Notes: a model not told the origin generated them from the sequence alone. Numbered from the stretch's first letter, positions 1 through 6,286 are shown. The stretch is DNA of 11,093 nt from Candidatus Paceibacter normanii SCGC AAA255-P19 (GCA_000398025.1 ASKX01000013.1:1-11093), one strand, 5' to 3'. A program made the numbers and translations.

Positions 1-27
1 TGACTCGACTTCTTTAGGTATCCTCAT
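1..27 (-). CDS. Probable 5' end of a divergent gene leaving the window (MRIPKEVES...)
   Basis: Only nine codons lie inside the window, reading MRIPKEVES on the minus strand from an ATG at 27-25. The support is mostly regulatory: a good sigma70-type promoter (TTGAAA, 17-base spacer, TAAAAT) lies directly upstream and predicts transcription starting on the A of this ATG. The N-terminus resembles the start of some CCA-adding tRNA nucleotidyltransferase/poly(A) polymerase proteins (IPKEV followed by a helix). That would suit the neighbouring tRNA genes, which do not encode CCA, but nine residues cannot establish it. It may equally be an unrelated protein. No SD is evident. Confidence 0.4.
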
Positions 28-33
28 AGCTCA

Positions 34-62
34 ATTTTAGCCGAAATCCTTGTTTTTTTCAA
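34..62 (-). promoter_or_regulatory. Sigma70-type promoter for the left-edge minus-strand gene
   Basis: On the minus strand, TTGAAA (62-57) is followed by a 17-base spacer and TAAAAT (39-34). The start site seven bases beyond the -10 falls on base 27, the A of the ATG, so the transcript would be leaderless. The -35 lies right next to the -35 of the divergent tRNA-Arg promoter (50-55), so polymerases on the two promoters would compete. Confidence 0.5.
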
Positions 63-77
63 CCGATCTGGTAGAAT
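50..77 (+). promoter_or_regulatory. Promoter for the tRNA-Arg / rpsO-pnp transcription unit
   Basis: TTGTTT at 50-55, a 16-base spacer and TAGAAT at 72-77 form a plausible sigma70 promoter. The expected start is near base 84, eight bases before the tRNA-Arg 5' end. No other promoter is obvious before the terminator at 6227-6257, because internal gaps are 4 to 17 bases. This could therefore drive the whole plus-strand unit, although promoters inside genes cannot be excluded. Confidence 0.45.
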
Positions 78-91
78 TAAAAAATGTAGCT

Positions 92-163
92 GCCCCCGTG
101 GCGTAATGGATAGCGTAAGGGCCTTCGGAGCCCTGGGTGAGGGTTCGAGTCCTTCCGGGGGCA
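92..163 (+). tRNA. tRNA-Arg (anticodon UCG)
   Basis: A full cloverleaf can be drawn. The acceptor stem GCCCCCG (92-98) pairs with CGGGGGC (156-162), with discriminator A163. The D stem 101-104/113-116 contains G-U pairs. The anticodon stem AGGGC/GCCCT (118-122/130-134) encloses loop CTTCGGA, giving anticodon TCG. The variable loop is 135-138. The T stem GAGGG/CCTTC closes the loop TTCGAGT. The 3' CCA is not encoded and must be added after transcription. The next protein gene starts only nine bases after the tRNA 3' end, so tRNA 3' processing would create the 5' end of that mRNA. Confidence 0.95.
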
Positions 164-172
164 TAAAAACAT

Positions 173-832
173 ATGAAAAGAATATTCTTAATCATTATTT
201 TAATAAACCTTTTCTTCCCTTTAGTCGCCTTAGCTTATAATATTCATTTGGATAGTGCCGGCCAAAGCTTAATTTATAAAGGTTTGGTTCCTTGCGGCAA
301 GCCAATTAATGCTGGCGGAACCATAACCACAGTGGGCAACGAACAGACTATAGCCGGCGGTACTTGTTGTTTACTTCATTGCACCTTTTGTCATTTGCTT
401 GTAATGTTAGATGGAATTTTTGATTTTGTTTTATTTCAATTAGTACCAGCTTTAGCCGTTTTAATGTTGGCTATAGGTGGAATAATGTATATTATTGCCC
501 ATTTTAGCGAGGGAGAAATTTTGCCTGGCGGCGGAGCCGGCGGGCCTAAAATGCTCGGCCAAGCCAAAAGGTTAATGACTTCAATAGTTATTGGCTTGGT
601 TATAATTTATGCTGGTTGGTTGATTATTGATTTGTTTTTTGATGCTATTGGGGTGGCTGAATGGACTGGTCTGAATCAAGGATGGTTTTCCATTAAGTGT
701 CCTATCGCCACAGTAACTCCTTGCGATCCTACAGTGGTTGGAAGCTGCCCAACTGAAAACGCTACCCCTTGCTGGACCAAGCAACTCCAGGAAGGAGGAT
801 TTCAGGCGATCGGACCAGAGGAGTGTTTATAG
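173..832 (+). CDS. VirB2/TrbC-like pilin-family membrane protein, cysteine-rich
   Basis: This 219-residue protein starts with a classic signal peptide (K2, R3, then a hydrophobic stretch to about residue 21, with VALA before the likely cleavage site). Two later membrane helices lie at about 85-109 and 137-157, separated by a Gly-rich, weakly basic loop (GGGAGG near 119-124). Signal peptide plus two closely spaced helices is the layout of VirB2/TrbC pilins of type IV secretion systems, and CPR genomes carry many such proteins. It is longer than classical VirB2, with an exported N-terminal segment and a C-terminal tail. It has ten cysteines (41, 65, 66, 70, 73, 176, 184, 192, 200, 218), including CC at 65-66 and CxxC at 70-73, suggesting disulfides outside the membrane. 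The gene sits between two tRNA genes, with gaps of nine and five bases and no SD. A VirB6-like gene lies downstream at 8312. The family assignment rests on topology and weak similarity only. Confidence 0.6.
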   Translation: MKRIFLIIILINLFFPLVALAYNIHLDSAGQSLIYKGLVPCGKPINAGGTITTVGNEQTIAGGTCCLLHCTFCHLLVMLDGIFDFVLFQLVPALAVLMLAIGGIMYIIAHFSEGEILPGGGAGGPKMLGQAKRLMTSIVIGLVIIYAGWLIIDLFFDAIGVAEWTGLNQGWFSIKCPIATVTPCDPTVVGSCPTENATPCWTKQLQEGGFQAIGPEECL

Positions 833-837
833 CTATT

Positions 838-910
838 GCCCCCATAGCTTAATTGGTAAAGCAGTGGACTCTTAATCCATTGACTCCAGGTTCGAGTCCT
901 GGTGGGGGCA
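838..910 (+). tRNA. tRNA-Lys (anticodon CUU)
   Basis: The acceptor stem GCCCCCA (838-844) pairs with TGGGGGC (903-909), with discriminator A910. The anticodon stem GTGGA/TCCAT encloses loop CTCTTAA, giving anticodon CTT, which reads AAG. The T arm is CCAGG, loop TTCGAGT, CCTGG. CCA is not encoded. The gene starts five bases after the pilin-like stop codon and ends seven bases before the rpsO ATG, so excision of this tRNA would cut the transcript between the two coding regions. Confidence 0.95.
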
Positions 911-917
911 CAAATAT

Positions 918-1184
918 ATGTTGGAAAAACAAGAAAAAGAAAAAATAATTAAAAAGTATAAGCTGCACGAGGCGGACAGCGGTTCGCCGGAAGTTCAGGT
1001 TGCCCTCTTAACTGAAGAGATAAAAGGGCTACTTTTACATTTGAAAAAGCACCCTAAAGATTTCCATTCCAAAAGAGGGCTACTTAAAATGGTTTCCAAA
1101 AGAAGGAAGCTTTTGAGCTTTTTAAAAGAAGAAAGTGTCCGAAGATATAATAGTCTTGTTAAAAAAGTAGGGCTTAAAAAATAG
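918..1184 (+). CDS. rpsO: 30S ribosomal protein S15
   Basis: The 88-residue length is typical of S15. The diagnostic core is intact: GSPEVQVALLTEEI near residues 22-35, the H-x-KDFHSKRGLL segment near 45-56, and VSKRRKLLSFL near 59-69. S15 binds the central domain of 16S rRNA early in 30S assembly. The gene follows tRNA-Lys by seven bases, has no SD, and leaves no room for the structured leader that S15 uses for autoregulation in E. coli. The classical rpsO-pnp order is kept, but with an extra gene between them. Confidence 0.97.
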   Translation: MLEKQEKEKIIKKYKLHEADSGSPEVQVALLTEEIKGLLLHLKKHPKDFHSKRGLLKMVSKRRKLLSFLKEESVRRYNSLVKKVGLKK

Positions 1185-1191
1185 AAATTTT

Positions 1192-1698
1192 ATGCCAGCA
1201 ATAAAACATCAGGGACAAAGAGTGGCCGTCTTAATTGACGTCCAAAATCTTTATCACTCAGCTAAAAATCTTTACGGAGCTCGGGTTAACTTCCGAGAAA
1301 TTTTAAAATTGGCTGTTTCCCAAAGAAACCTGATTAGAGCTTTTGCTTATGTAGTCAGAACTAAAACTGGCGAAGAAAAACCGTTCTTTGAGGCTTTGAC
1401 TAAGTTGGGAATTGAAACTCGGGTTAGGGATTTACAGGAATTTTATGGAGGCTTAAAAAAAGCTGACTGGGATGTCGGAATTACCGTTGACGCCATTAGA
1501 ATTGCTCCTAGCGTAGACGCAATTTGCTTGGCCTCAGGAGATGGTGATTTTATCCAGCTGGTTGAGTATTTGAAAAATCAAGGAAAAAGGGTGGAAATTG
1601 TTGCCTTTGGCAGATCGGCTTCGGGCAGATTAAAAGAAATAACTGATGAATTTATTGACTTAGAAAAATCCCCTGAAAAATATTTACTAAAAAAGTGA
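1192..1698 (+). CDS. NYN-domain (LabA/DUF88-like) PIN-fold ribonuclease
   Basis: A 168-residue single-domain protein. The NYN hallmarks are VAVLIDVQNLY (D16, N19) at the first strand, the K-x-D-W-D-V-G-ITVD segment (K90, D92, D94, D100), and CLASGDGDF (D117, D119) followed by a VEIVAFG strand. These acidic residues would form the metal site of a PIN-like nuclease. NYN proteins are known or predicted RNases, so a role in tRNA, rRNA or mRNA processing is inferred, not shown. It starts seven bases after rpsO and ends six bases before pnp, without an SD. That places it between two RNA-binding partners in a normally adjacent gene pair. Its TGA stop is in frame with pnp. Confidence 0.85.
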   Translation: MPAIKHQGQRVAVLIDVQNLYHSAKNLYGARVNFREILKLAVSQRNLIRAFAYVVRTKTGEEKPFFEALTKLGIETRVRDLQEFYGGLKKADWDVGITVDAIRIAPSVDAICLASGDGDFIQLVEYLKNQGKRVEIVAFGRSASGRLKEITDEFIDLEKSPEKYLLKK

Positions 1699-1704
1699 TG
1701 TTCA

Positions 1705-3876
1705 ATGGCAAAAGAAAGTTTTAGTTTAAATCTCGGCGATAGAGAATTAAAAATAGAATTAAGAAATCTAGCTGAACAGGCTTCTGGTTCTTGTTTGGTT
1801 CAATATGGAAACACCTTAGTTTTAACTACGGCTGTCATTTCCAAATACGACAGAGAAGGAATTGATTTTTTCCCTTTAACGGTTGAGTACGAAGAGAGAT
1901 ATTATGCGGCCGGGAAAATTTTGGGATCCCGTTACATCAGAAGAGAAAGTCGGCCTTCAGATGAGGCCATTTTAACTGCTAGGTTAATTGACCGAGCGAT
2001 TAGGCCCAGGTTCCCCGAAGGACTAAAAAAAGAGGTCCAAGTGGTGGTTACTTGTCTTTCTTGGGATAGAGAAAATGATCCTGACATCATTGGTCTGATT
2101 GGAGCTTCCACTGTTCTGGCTATTTCTGAAATTCCTTGGTCGGGCCCAATAGGAGTGGTCAGAGTTGGCCAAATCAATGGAGAGTTTGTTCTGAATCCTA
2201 CTTACGAACAGAGAGAGCAGAACAATTTAGATTTAGTTTTTGCTGGAGTGGAAGAGAACAATGATGTTTTAATCAACATGATGGAGGGCGAGGGCCAGGA
2301 AGTATCAGAAGAAACCGTTTTAAAAGCATCTAAATTCGCTAAACCCCACTTAAAGGAAATAATTAACTTCCAGAAAGAAATTGCCAAAAACCTAGGCGAT
2401 GAAGCTAAAGCTTCATCTTCATCCTTCGCTGCGGCTCGGCTAAGAAAAGAGGCTGACCCGGAATTAGAAAAAGAAATTAAAAAATTTTTAGGCGAAAGGT
2501 TAGAAAAAGCTCTCTACCAAGGAAATAAAACCGACCGAATGGAAGACGTGAACGATCTTAAAGAGGAGCTGATCTATTATATTGAAGGGAAATATCCTGA
2601 TATGAGAGGCAAAGAGGATAAATCCTCTTCTTCACCCTTCGCTGCAGCCACTGCAGCTCGGGTTTTTGAAGAAGAAATTGAAAAGTTGATCCATGCCAAC
2701 GCTATTCAATCAGAAAAAAGGCCTGACGGCCGCCAACTAGATGAAATTAGACCTCTTCATTGTGAAGCTGGTCTCTTGCCCAGAACTCACGGTTCTGGTC
2801 TTTTTATTAGAGGACAAACTAAAGCCCTTTCTATTTTAACCCTAGGGGCACCCGGCGATGTTAGATTAATGGAGGGCATGGAAGTAGTGGGCAGAAAAAG
2901 ATTTATGCATCATTATAATTTCCCTCCTTACAGTTCTGGCGAAATAAAACCAATGAGGGGACCGGGCCGAAGAGAAATTGGCCATGGCATGCTCACAGAA
3001 AAAGCTCTCATTCCTTTGATCCCTAGCTCTGATGAGTTTCCTTATACTATCAGAATAGTTACGGAAATCCTTTCTTCTAACGGCTCCACTTCTATGGCTT
3101 CGGTTTCCGCCTCCTCTTTAGCTTTAATGGATGCTGGAGTGCCAATTAAAAGAGCGGCAGCTGGCATTGCTTTGGGGCTAATGCAGGACGAAAAAGGCAA
3201 CTACAAAATTTTAACTGATATTCAAGGCCCGGAAGATCATCACGGAGATATGGATTTTAAAATAGCTGGAACCGAAAAAGGAATAACCGCCCTGCAAATG
3301 GATGTTAAAATTAAAGGGGTAAATGAAAAAGTTCTAAAAGAGGCTCTAGAACAAGGAAGAAAGGCTAGAATAGAAATTTTAAATGAAATAAAAAAATTAA
3401 TTGAAGGACCAAGGTCAGAATTGTCACCTTATGCTCCCAGGATTTTAATTATTCAAATCAATCCAGAGAAAATTAGAGAAGTGATTGGGCCGGGAGGAAA
3501 AGTTATTAATGAAATTATTGAAGAATGCGGAGTCTCAATAGATATTGAGGATACGGGTAAGGTTTTTGTTACCGCCGAAAAAGAAGAGGCGGCTAAAAAA
3601 GCCATTGCCTGGATAAAAAACATCACCCGGGAAGTTAAAGTGGGAGAGGTCTTTCAGGGAAAAGTAACTAGGATTTTAGACTTCGGAGCCTTTGTGGAAA
3701 TCTTACCTGGCCAGGAGGGATTAATTCATATTTCTCAGCTGGCTCCCTATCGGGTAAAAAAAGTGGAGGATGTAGTTAAGATTGGTGACATTGTGCCAGT
3801 TAAAGTTATTTCAATTGACGAACAAGGAAGAATAAATCTTTCCTTAAAGGCAGCCAAAGAAGAATCTAAACCCTAA
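1705..3876 (+). CDS. pnp: Polyribonucleotide nucleotidyltransferase (PNPase) with two repeat-derived inserts
   Basis: The 723-residue protein has the full PNPase order: first RNase PH core (about 5-145), helical linker (about 210-330), second RNase PH core (about 335-555), KH domain (about 576-640, GPGG loop at 595-598) and S1 domain (about 644-715). Recognisable motifs are RESRPSDEAILTARLIDRAIRP (81-102), PRTHGSGLFIRGQT (359-372), HHYNFPPYS (402-410), GRREIGHG (421-428) and the catalytic DIQGPEDHHGDMDF region (505-518, with D505 and D511 at the positions of the catalytic aspartates). PNPase degrades RNA 3' to 5' by phosphorolysis as a trimer. The linker carries two Ser/Ala-rich stretches, SSSSFAAARLR (237-247) and SSSSPFAAATAAR (307-319), each coded by a palindromic repeat. 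They lie outside the catalytic cores and the gene is otherwise intact, so it is probably functional. No SD precedes the ATG. Confidence 0.97.
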   Translation: MAKESFSLNLGDRELKIELRNLAEQASGSCLVQYGNTLVLTTAVISKYDREGIDFFPLTVEYEERYYAAGKILGSRYIRRESRPSDEAILTARLIDRAIRPRFPEGLKKEVQVVVTCLSWDRENDPDIIGLIGASTVLAISEIPWSGPIGVVRVGQINGEFVLNPTYEQREQNNLDLVFAGVEENNDVLINMMEGEGQEVSEETVLKASKFAKPHLKEIINFQKEIAKNLGDEAKASSSSFAAARLRKEADPELEKEIKKFLGERLEKALYQGNKTDRMEDVNDLKEELIYYIEGKYPDMRGKEDKSSSSPFAAATAARVFEEEIEKLIHANAIQSEKRPDGRQLDEIRPLHCEAGLLPRTHGSGLFIRGQTKALSILTLGAPGDVRLMEGMEVVGRKRFMHHYNFPPYSSGEIKPMRGPGRREIGHGMLTEKALIPLIPSSDEFPYTIRIVTEILSSNGSTSMASVSASSLALMDAGVPIKRAAAGIALGLMQDEKGNYKILTDIQGPEDHHGDMDFKIAGTEKGITALQMDVKIKGVNEKVLKEALEQGRKARIEILNEIKKLIEGPRSELSPYAPRILIIQINPEKIREVIGPGGKVINEIIEECGVSIDIEDTGKVFVTAEKEEAAKKAIAWIKNITREVKVGEVFQGKVTRILDFGAFVEILPGQEGLIHISQLAPYRVKKVEDVVKIGDIVPVKVISIDEQGRINLSLKAAKEESKP
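2398..2439 (+). repeat. Palindromic mini-repeat, copy 1 (inside pnp)
   Basis: A perfect hairpin, GATGAAGC / TAAA loop / GCTTCATC (2398-2417), is followed by a tail TTCATCCTTCGCTGCGG and TCGG. It is read in frame and codes for DEAKASSSSFAAAR. The tail matches copy 2 at 13 of 14 bases over CTTCAYCCTTCGCT, the loop is also TAAA, but the arms differ in sequence while staying complementary. Confidence 0.7.
2612..2661 (+). repeat. Palindromic mini-repeat, copy 2 (inside pnp)
   Basis: Hairpin AAGAGGA / TAAA / TCCTCTT (2612-2629), then tail CTTCACCCTTCGCTGCAGC. A nine-base near-duplication follows (CTGCAGC at 2642-2648 and again at 2651-2657), then TCGG. It is translated in the same frame as copy 1, giving KSSSSPFAAATAAR. 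The copy lies about 210 bases downstream of copy 1 in the same orientation. Confidence 0.7.
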
Positions 3877-3893
3877 TTCCCAAATAAATTCTA

Positions 3894-5843
3894 ATGTACC
3901 AAAACCCTACTCCCGAAAAAAGGGAAGAGGAGAAAATGGAGTTCCTCAAAAGAGAAGAGATCAGGACAATGGAAAAAGACGTTAAACGTCTTCGAGAAAG
4001 GGAAGCTCAGAAAGAAAGAGAGAGAATCGCTGCTATCGCTCCGGAAGGCAAACCTAAAGAAAGAGAAGAAACCCTCCCCGAAAAACCGGCTGAAGAAGAA
4101 AAGATTCCTCTAGACACCCTTATCCCTAAAAAACTACCCAAAAGACCTCCTCCTTTTACTAAAGCCCTAATCCGAGCAGTAATTGTTATAATTTGTCTCT
4201 TGTTGATAGGTTTTCTCTATTGGTTTTTTGGAGTGAGAAAACCTACTGAAGAAGTGACGCCGCCGCCAGGAGAAACAGAAGAAGCAGGAGAAGAAGAAGA
4301 GGAGGAAGAAGAAAGACTAAAAATAGTTGTTCCGCCAGCTCTTATTCCAGTTGAGGAAACCCGAACTTCAGAAGTTTCAAAACTAGAGGAGATCCCTGGA
4401 ATCTTTAGTCAACTAATGCAAGAGGATTTGCCGATAGAAAGCTTCACCCGAATCGCAATTAAAAACCTTGAGGGAGGACGGCCGGCTTCCTTAGAAGATC
4501 TTTCTTCTGCCTTTCAGATTCCTGTCCCAGAAGAATTCTATAAAAAAATAGATCCTTCAGACTATACTCTTTCCATTTTTAATCAAAAACAAGGGAAAAG
4601 AATGGTCTTGGTAGGAAAAGTAAAAGACAAAGAAGGGTTAAATCAGATATTTAAAAACTTTGAAGATAAAACTGAAGAGGCGGGTCCTTCAGTTTCCGGA
4701 GAGGCAATTCCGGCTTTAGCCCCTTATTTCCGAACTACTTTTTATCAGGGAGTGGGCATTCGTTACTTAACTATTTCCAAAGCTGACCTGGGAGCTTGCT
4801 ATGCCCAGTTTGATGACTACTTTGTCTTCACCACTTCATTTGAAGGAATAAAGAAAGCCATTGACAGAATAAAGGCTGGCGAAGAAAGTGAAGAGTTAGA
4901 AAAAAAAGTTGGTCAGTTATTTGTTATTGGCTTCAATGGAAAAACCTTAACTCCGGCGCTGGAAGATATTATTAAAAGATATCGGCCAGGTGGTGTTCTT
5001 TTGCTAGGAAAAAATATCGAAAGCAAAGAACAGCTAAAAAAACTAATCGCTGACCTTCAAAGTCTCTCCCAAAAAGAAACCGGGCTGCCTCTTTTGGTTA
5101 TGGTTGACCAAGAAGGAGGGCTGATTTCCCGAATCGGCTTTCTCGAAGAAAAAACTCCTCAGTCAGAAATTGAAAACGAGAAGCAGGCTTATCAAATAGG
5201 CGAAAAGAGAGGGAAGGAATTAAAAGAATTAGGGGTTAATGTTAACTTAGCTCCCTTGCTGGACGCTGCTAACGAAGGAGATTTCCTCTTTAACCGCTCT
5301 TTCCAAAAAACTCCTGCCCAGGTTGGTGAATTGGCTAAGGCCTTAATTCTGGGGCAACGAGTCGGCGGAGTTTTTACAGCGATTAAACATTTTCCAGGTT
5401 ATGGCGGAATCTCTTTTGACCCAGAGGAAAATTTAGGGGAGCCAGAAACGATCCCTGAGATTTCTCAATTTAAAAAAGCGATGGAGGCCAATCCTGAATT
5501 AATAATGACAGCTAACGTAATTTATAAATCCATCGACTCTTCTCTTCCTCTCACCTTTTCTGAAAACGGTATCCTTTTCCTAAAAAACAGTTTAAACTCA
5601 GAAGCTTTGATTGTTTCTGACGACTTAGCTCAAAACTCCTTGTTAAAGAAGTTTAGCTTAGTCGATTTGGTCACCCAGCCTCTTTTAGCCGGCGTTGACC
5701 TTTTAATCTTTTCTGGCTGGGATATAGAAGTAACTAAGGGACTAGAGGCGTTTTTGAACGCTTTCAGAAAAGGAGAAATTCCTGAAGCCAAAATTAACGA
5801 AGCTATTTCTAGAGTTGTCCAACTAAAACAGGAATTGAAATAA
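3894..5843 (+). CDS. Membrane-anchored GH3 (NagZ-like) protein with an extra N-terminal Parcubacteria-type domain
   Basis: A 649-residue protein. Residues 1-85 are highly charged (a Lys/Arg/Glu helix, then Pro-rich) and cytoplasmic; one membrane helix lies at about 91-112, and an acidic linker with a run of Glu at 133-140 follows. Residues about 160-330 form a domain of unknown function, which I recall from many Parcubacteria single-span membrane proteins (SFTRIAIKN, LAPYFRTTFYQGVGIRYLT, CYAQFDDYFVFTTS). Residues 335-649 are a glycoside hydrolase family 3 domain: VGQLFVIGF, RPGGVLLLGKNI, DQEGG (405-409) with R413, KHFPGYG (498-504), and SDDL with the expected nucleophile D576. The NagZ His/Asp dyad (DSH) reads D509-P-E511, so the acid/base His is missing. 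NagZ enzymes remove N-acetylglucosamine from wall fragments; activity here is uncertain. M15 at 3936, preceded by an AGAGGAG run, is an alternative start. Confidence 0.85.
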   Translation: MYQNPTPEKREEEKMEFLKREEIRTMEKDVKRLREREAQKERERIAAIAPEGKPKEREETLPEKPAEEEKIPLDTLIPKKLPKRPPPFTKALIRAVIVIICLLLIGFLYWFFGVRKPTEEVTPPPGETEEAGEEEEEEEERLKIVVPPALIPVEETRTSEVSKLEEIPGIFSQLMQEDLPIESFTRIAIKNLEGGRPASLEDLSSAFQIPVPEEFYKKIDPSDYTLSIFNQKQGKRMVLVGKVKDKEGLNQIFKNFEDKTEEAGPSVSGEAIPALAPYFRTTFYQGVGIRYLTISKADLGACYAQFDDYFVFTTSFEGIKKAIDRIKAGEESEELEKKVGQLFVIGFNGKTLTPALEDIIKRYRPGGVLLLGKNIESKEQLKKLIADLQSLSQKETGLPLLVMVDQEGGLISRIGFLEEKTPQSEIENEKQAYQIGEKRGKELKELGVNVNLAPLLDAANEGDFLFNRSFQKTPAQVGELAKALILGQRVGGVFTAIKHFPGYGGISFDPEENLGEPETIPEISQFKKAMEANPELIMTANVIYKSIDSSLPLTFSENGILFLKNSLNSEALIVSDDLAQNSLLKKFSLVDLVTQPLLAGVDLLIFSGWDIEVTKGLEAFLNAFRKGEIPEAKINEAISRVVQLKQELK

Positions 5844-5847
5844 AAAC

Positions 5848-6210
5848 ATGAACCAAAAATTACTTCAAGAATTAAAGAAAAAAATGGAAGAAGAAAAGAA
5901 AACAATTGAAGAAGAGCTGAAAAAATTTGCTAAAAAAGACGAGGGGCTAAAAGGGGACTGGGACACTCGCTTTCCTCGCTGGAACGGAGACTCAGGAAGT
6001 TCGGCTTTAGAGAGAGCAGCTGATGAAGTAGAAGAATATAGCACTCTTTTACCTATTGAACATAGCTTAGAACTAAAGCTAAAAAATATTGGATTAGCTC
6101 TAGAGAAGATTAAAAAGGGGGGATATGGAATTTGCGAGAAATGCGGCAAGAAAATTGATGAGAAAAGGTTAAAAGTTCATCCTGAGGCCCGCTTTTGCTT
6201 AAAGTGCTAA
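5848..6210 (+). CDS. TraR/DksA-family C4 zinc-finger protein
   Basis: A 120-residue protein with an N-terminal coiled-coil helix (1-35, almost all Lys and Glu), a middle segment with SALERAADEVEEYS, a second helix near 72-90 (KLKNIGLALEKIKKG) and a C4 zinc finger, YGICEKCGKKID...ARFCLKC. The zinc ligands are C96, C99, C117 and C120, and the chain ends exactly at the last ligand. This is the TraR/DksA finger fold. DksA acts in the secondary channel of RNA polymerase with ppGpp, but short family members like this one have no settled role. It starts four bases after the GH3 stop, has no SD, and is the last gene before the terminator. Confidence 0.9.
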   Translation: MNQKLLQELKKKMEEEKKTIEEELKKFAKKDEGLKGDWDTRFPRWNGDSGSSALERAADEVEEYSTLLPIEHSLELKLKNIGLALEKIKKGGYGICEKCGKKIDEKRLKVHPEARFCLKC

Positions 6211-6226
6211 GGAAAATAGCTAAAAT

Positions 6227-6257
6227 AAAAAATGCCCAGCAATGGGTTTTTTGTTTT
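6227..6257. terminator. Bidirectional intrinsic terminator between convergent genes
   Basis: A short hairpin, CCCA (6235-6238), loop GCAA, TGGG (6243-6246), is extended by a G-U pair and by A/T pairing of the flanking A run (6227-6232) with the T run (6247-6252). Read from either strand, the hairpin ends in a run of T. It lies 17 bases after the TraR/DksA stop and 30 bases beyond the stop of the convergent LysM-CHAP gene, so it can serve both. Confidence 0.7.
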
Positions 6258-6286
6258 GATTATAGACCAAAGAAAAAATCTTAGTA

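Noticed and set aside
1932..2387. Minus-strand open frames opposite pnp
   Set aside because: They run opposite highly conserved PNPase core sequence and show no independent signals.
2398..2661. Sequencing or assembly error as the cause of the odd pnp stretches
   Set aside because: Both inserts keep the frame, share structure with each other and with the inverted copy in rsmA, and contain clean complementary arms, which errors would not produce.
5630..6149. Minus-strand open frames opposite the GH3 end and the TraR/DksA gene
   Set aside because: Phe/Ser-rich shadows of Lys/Glu-rich genes, with no start signals.
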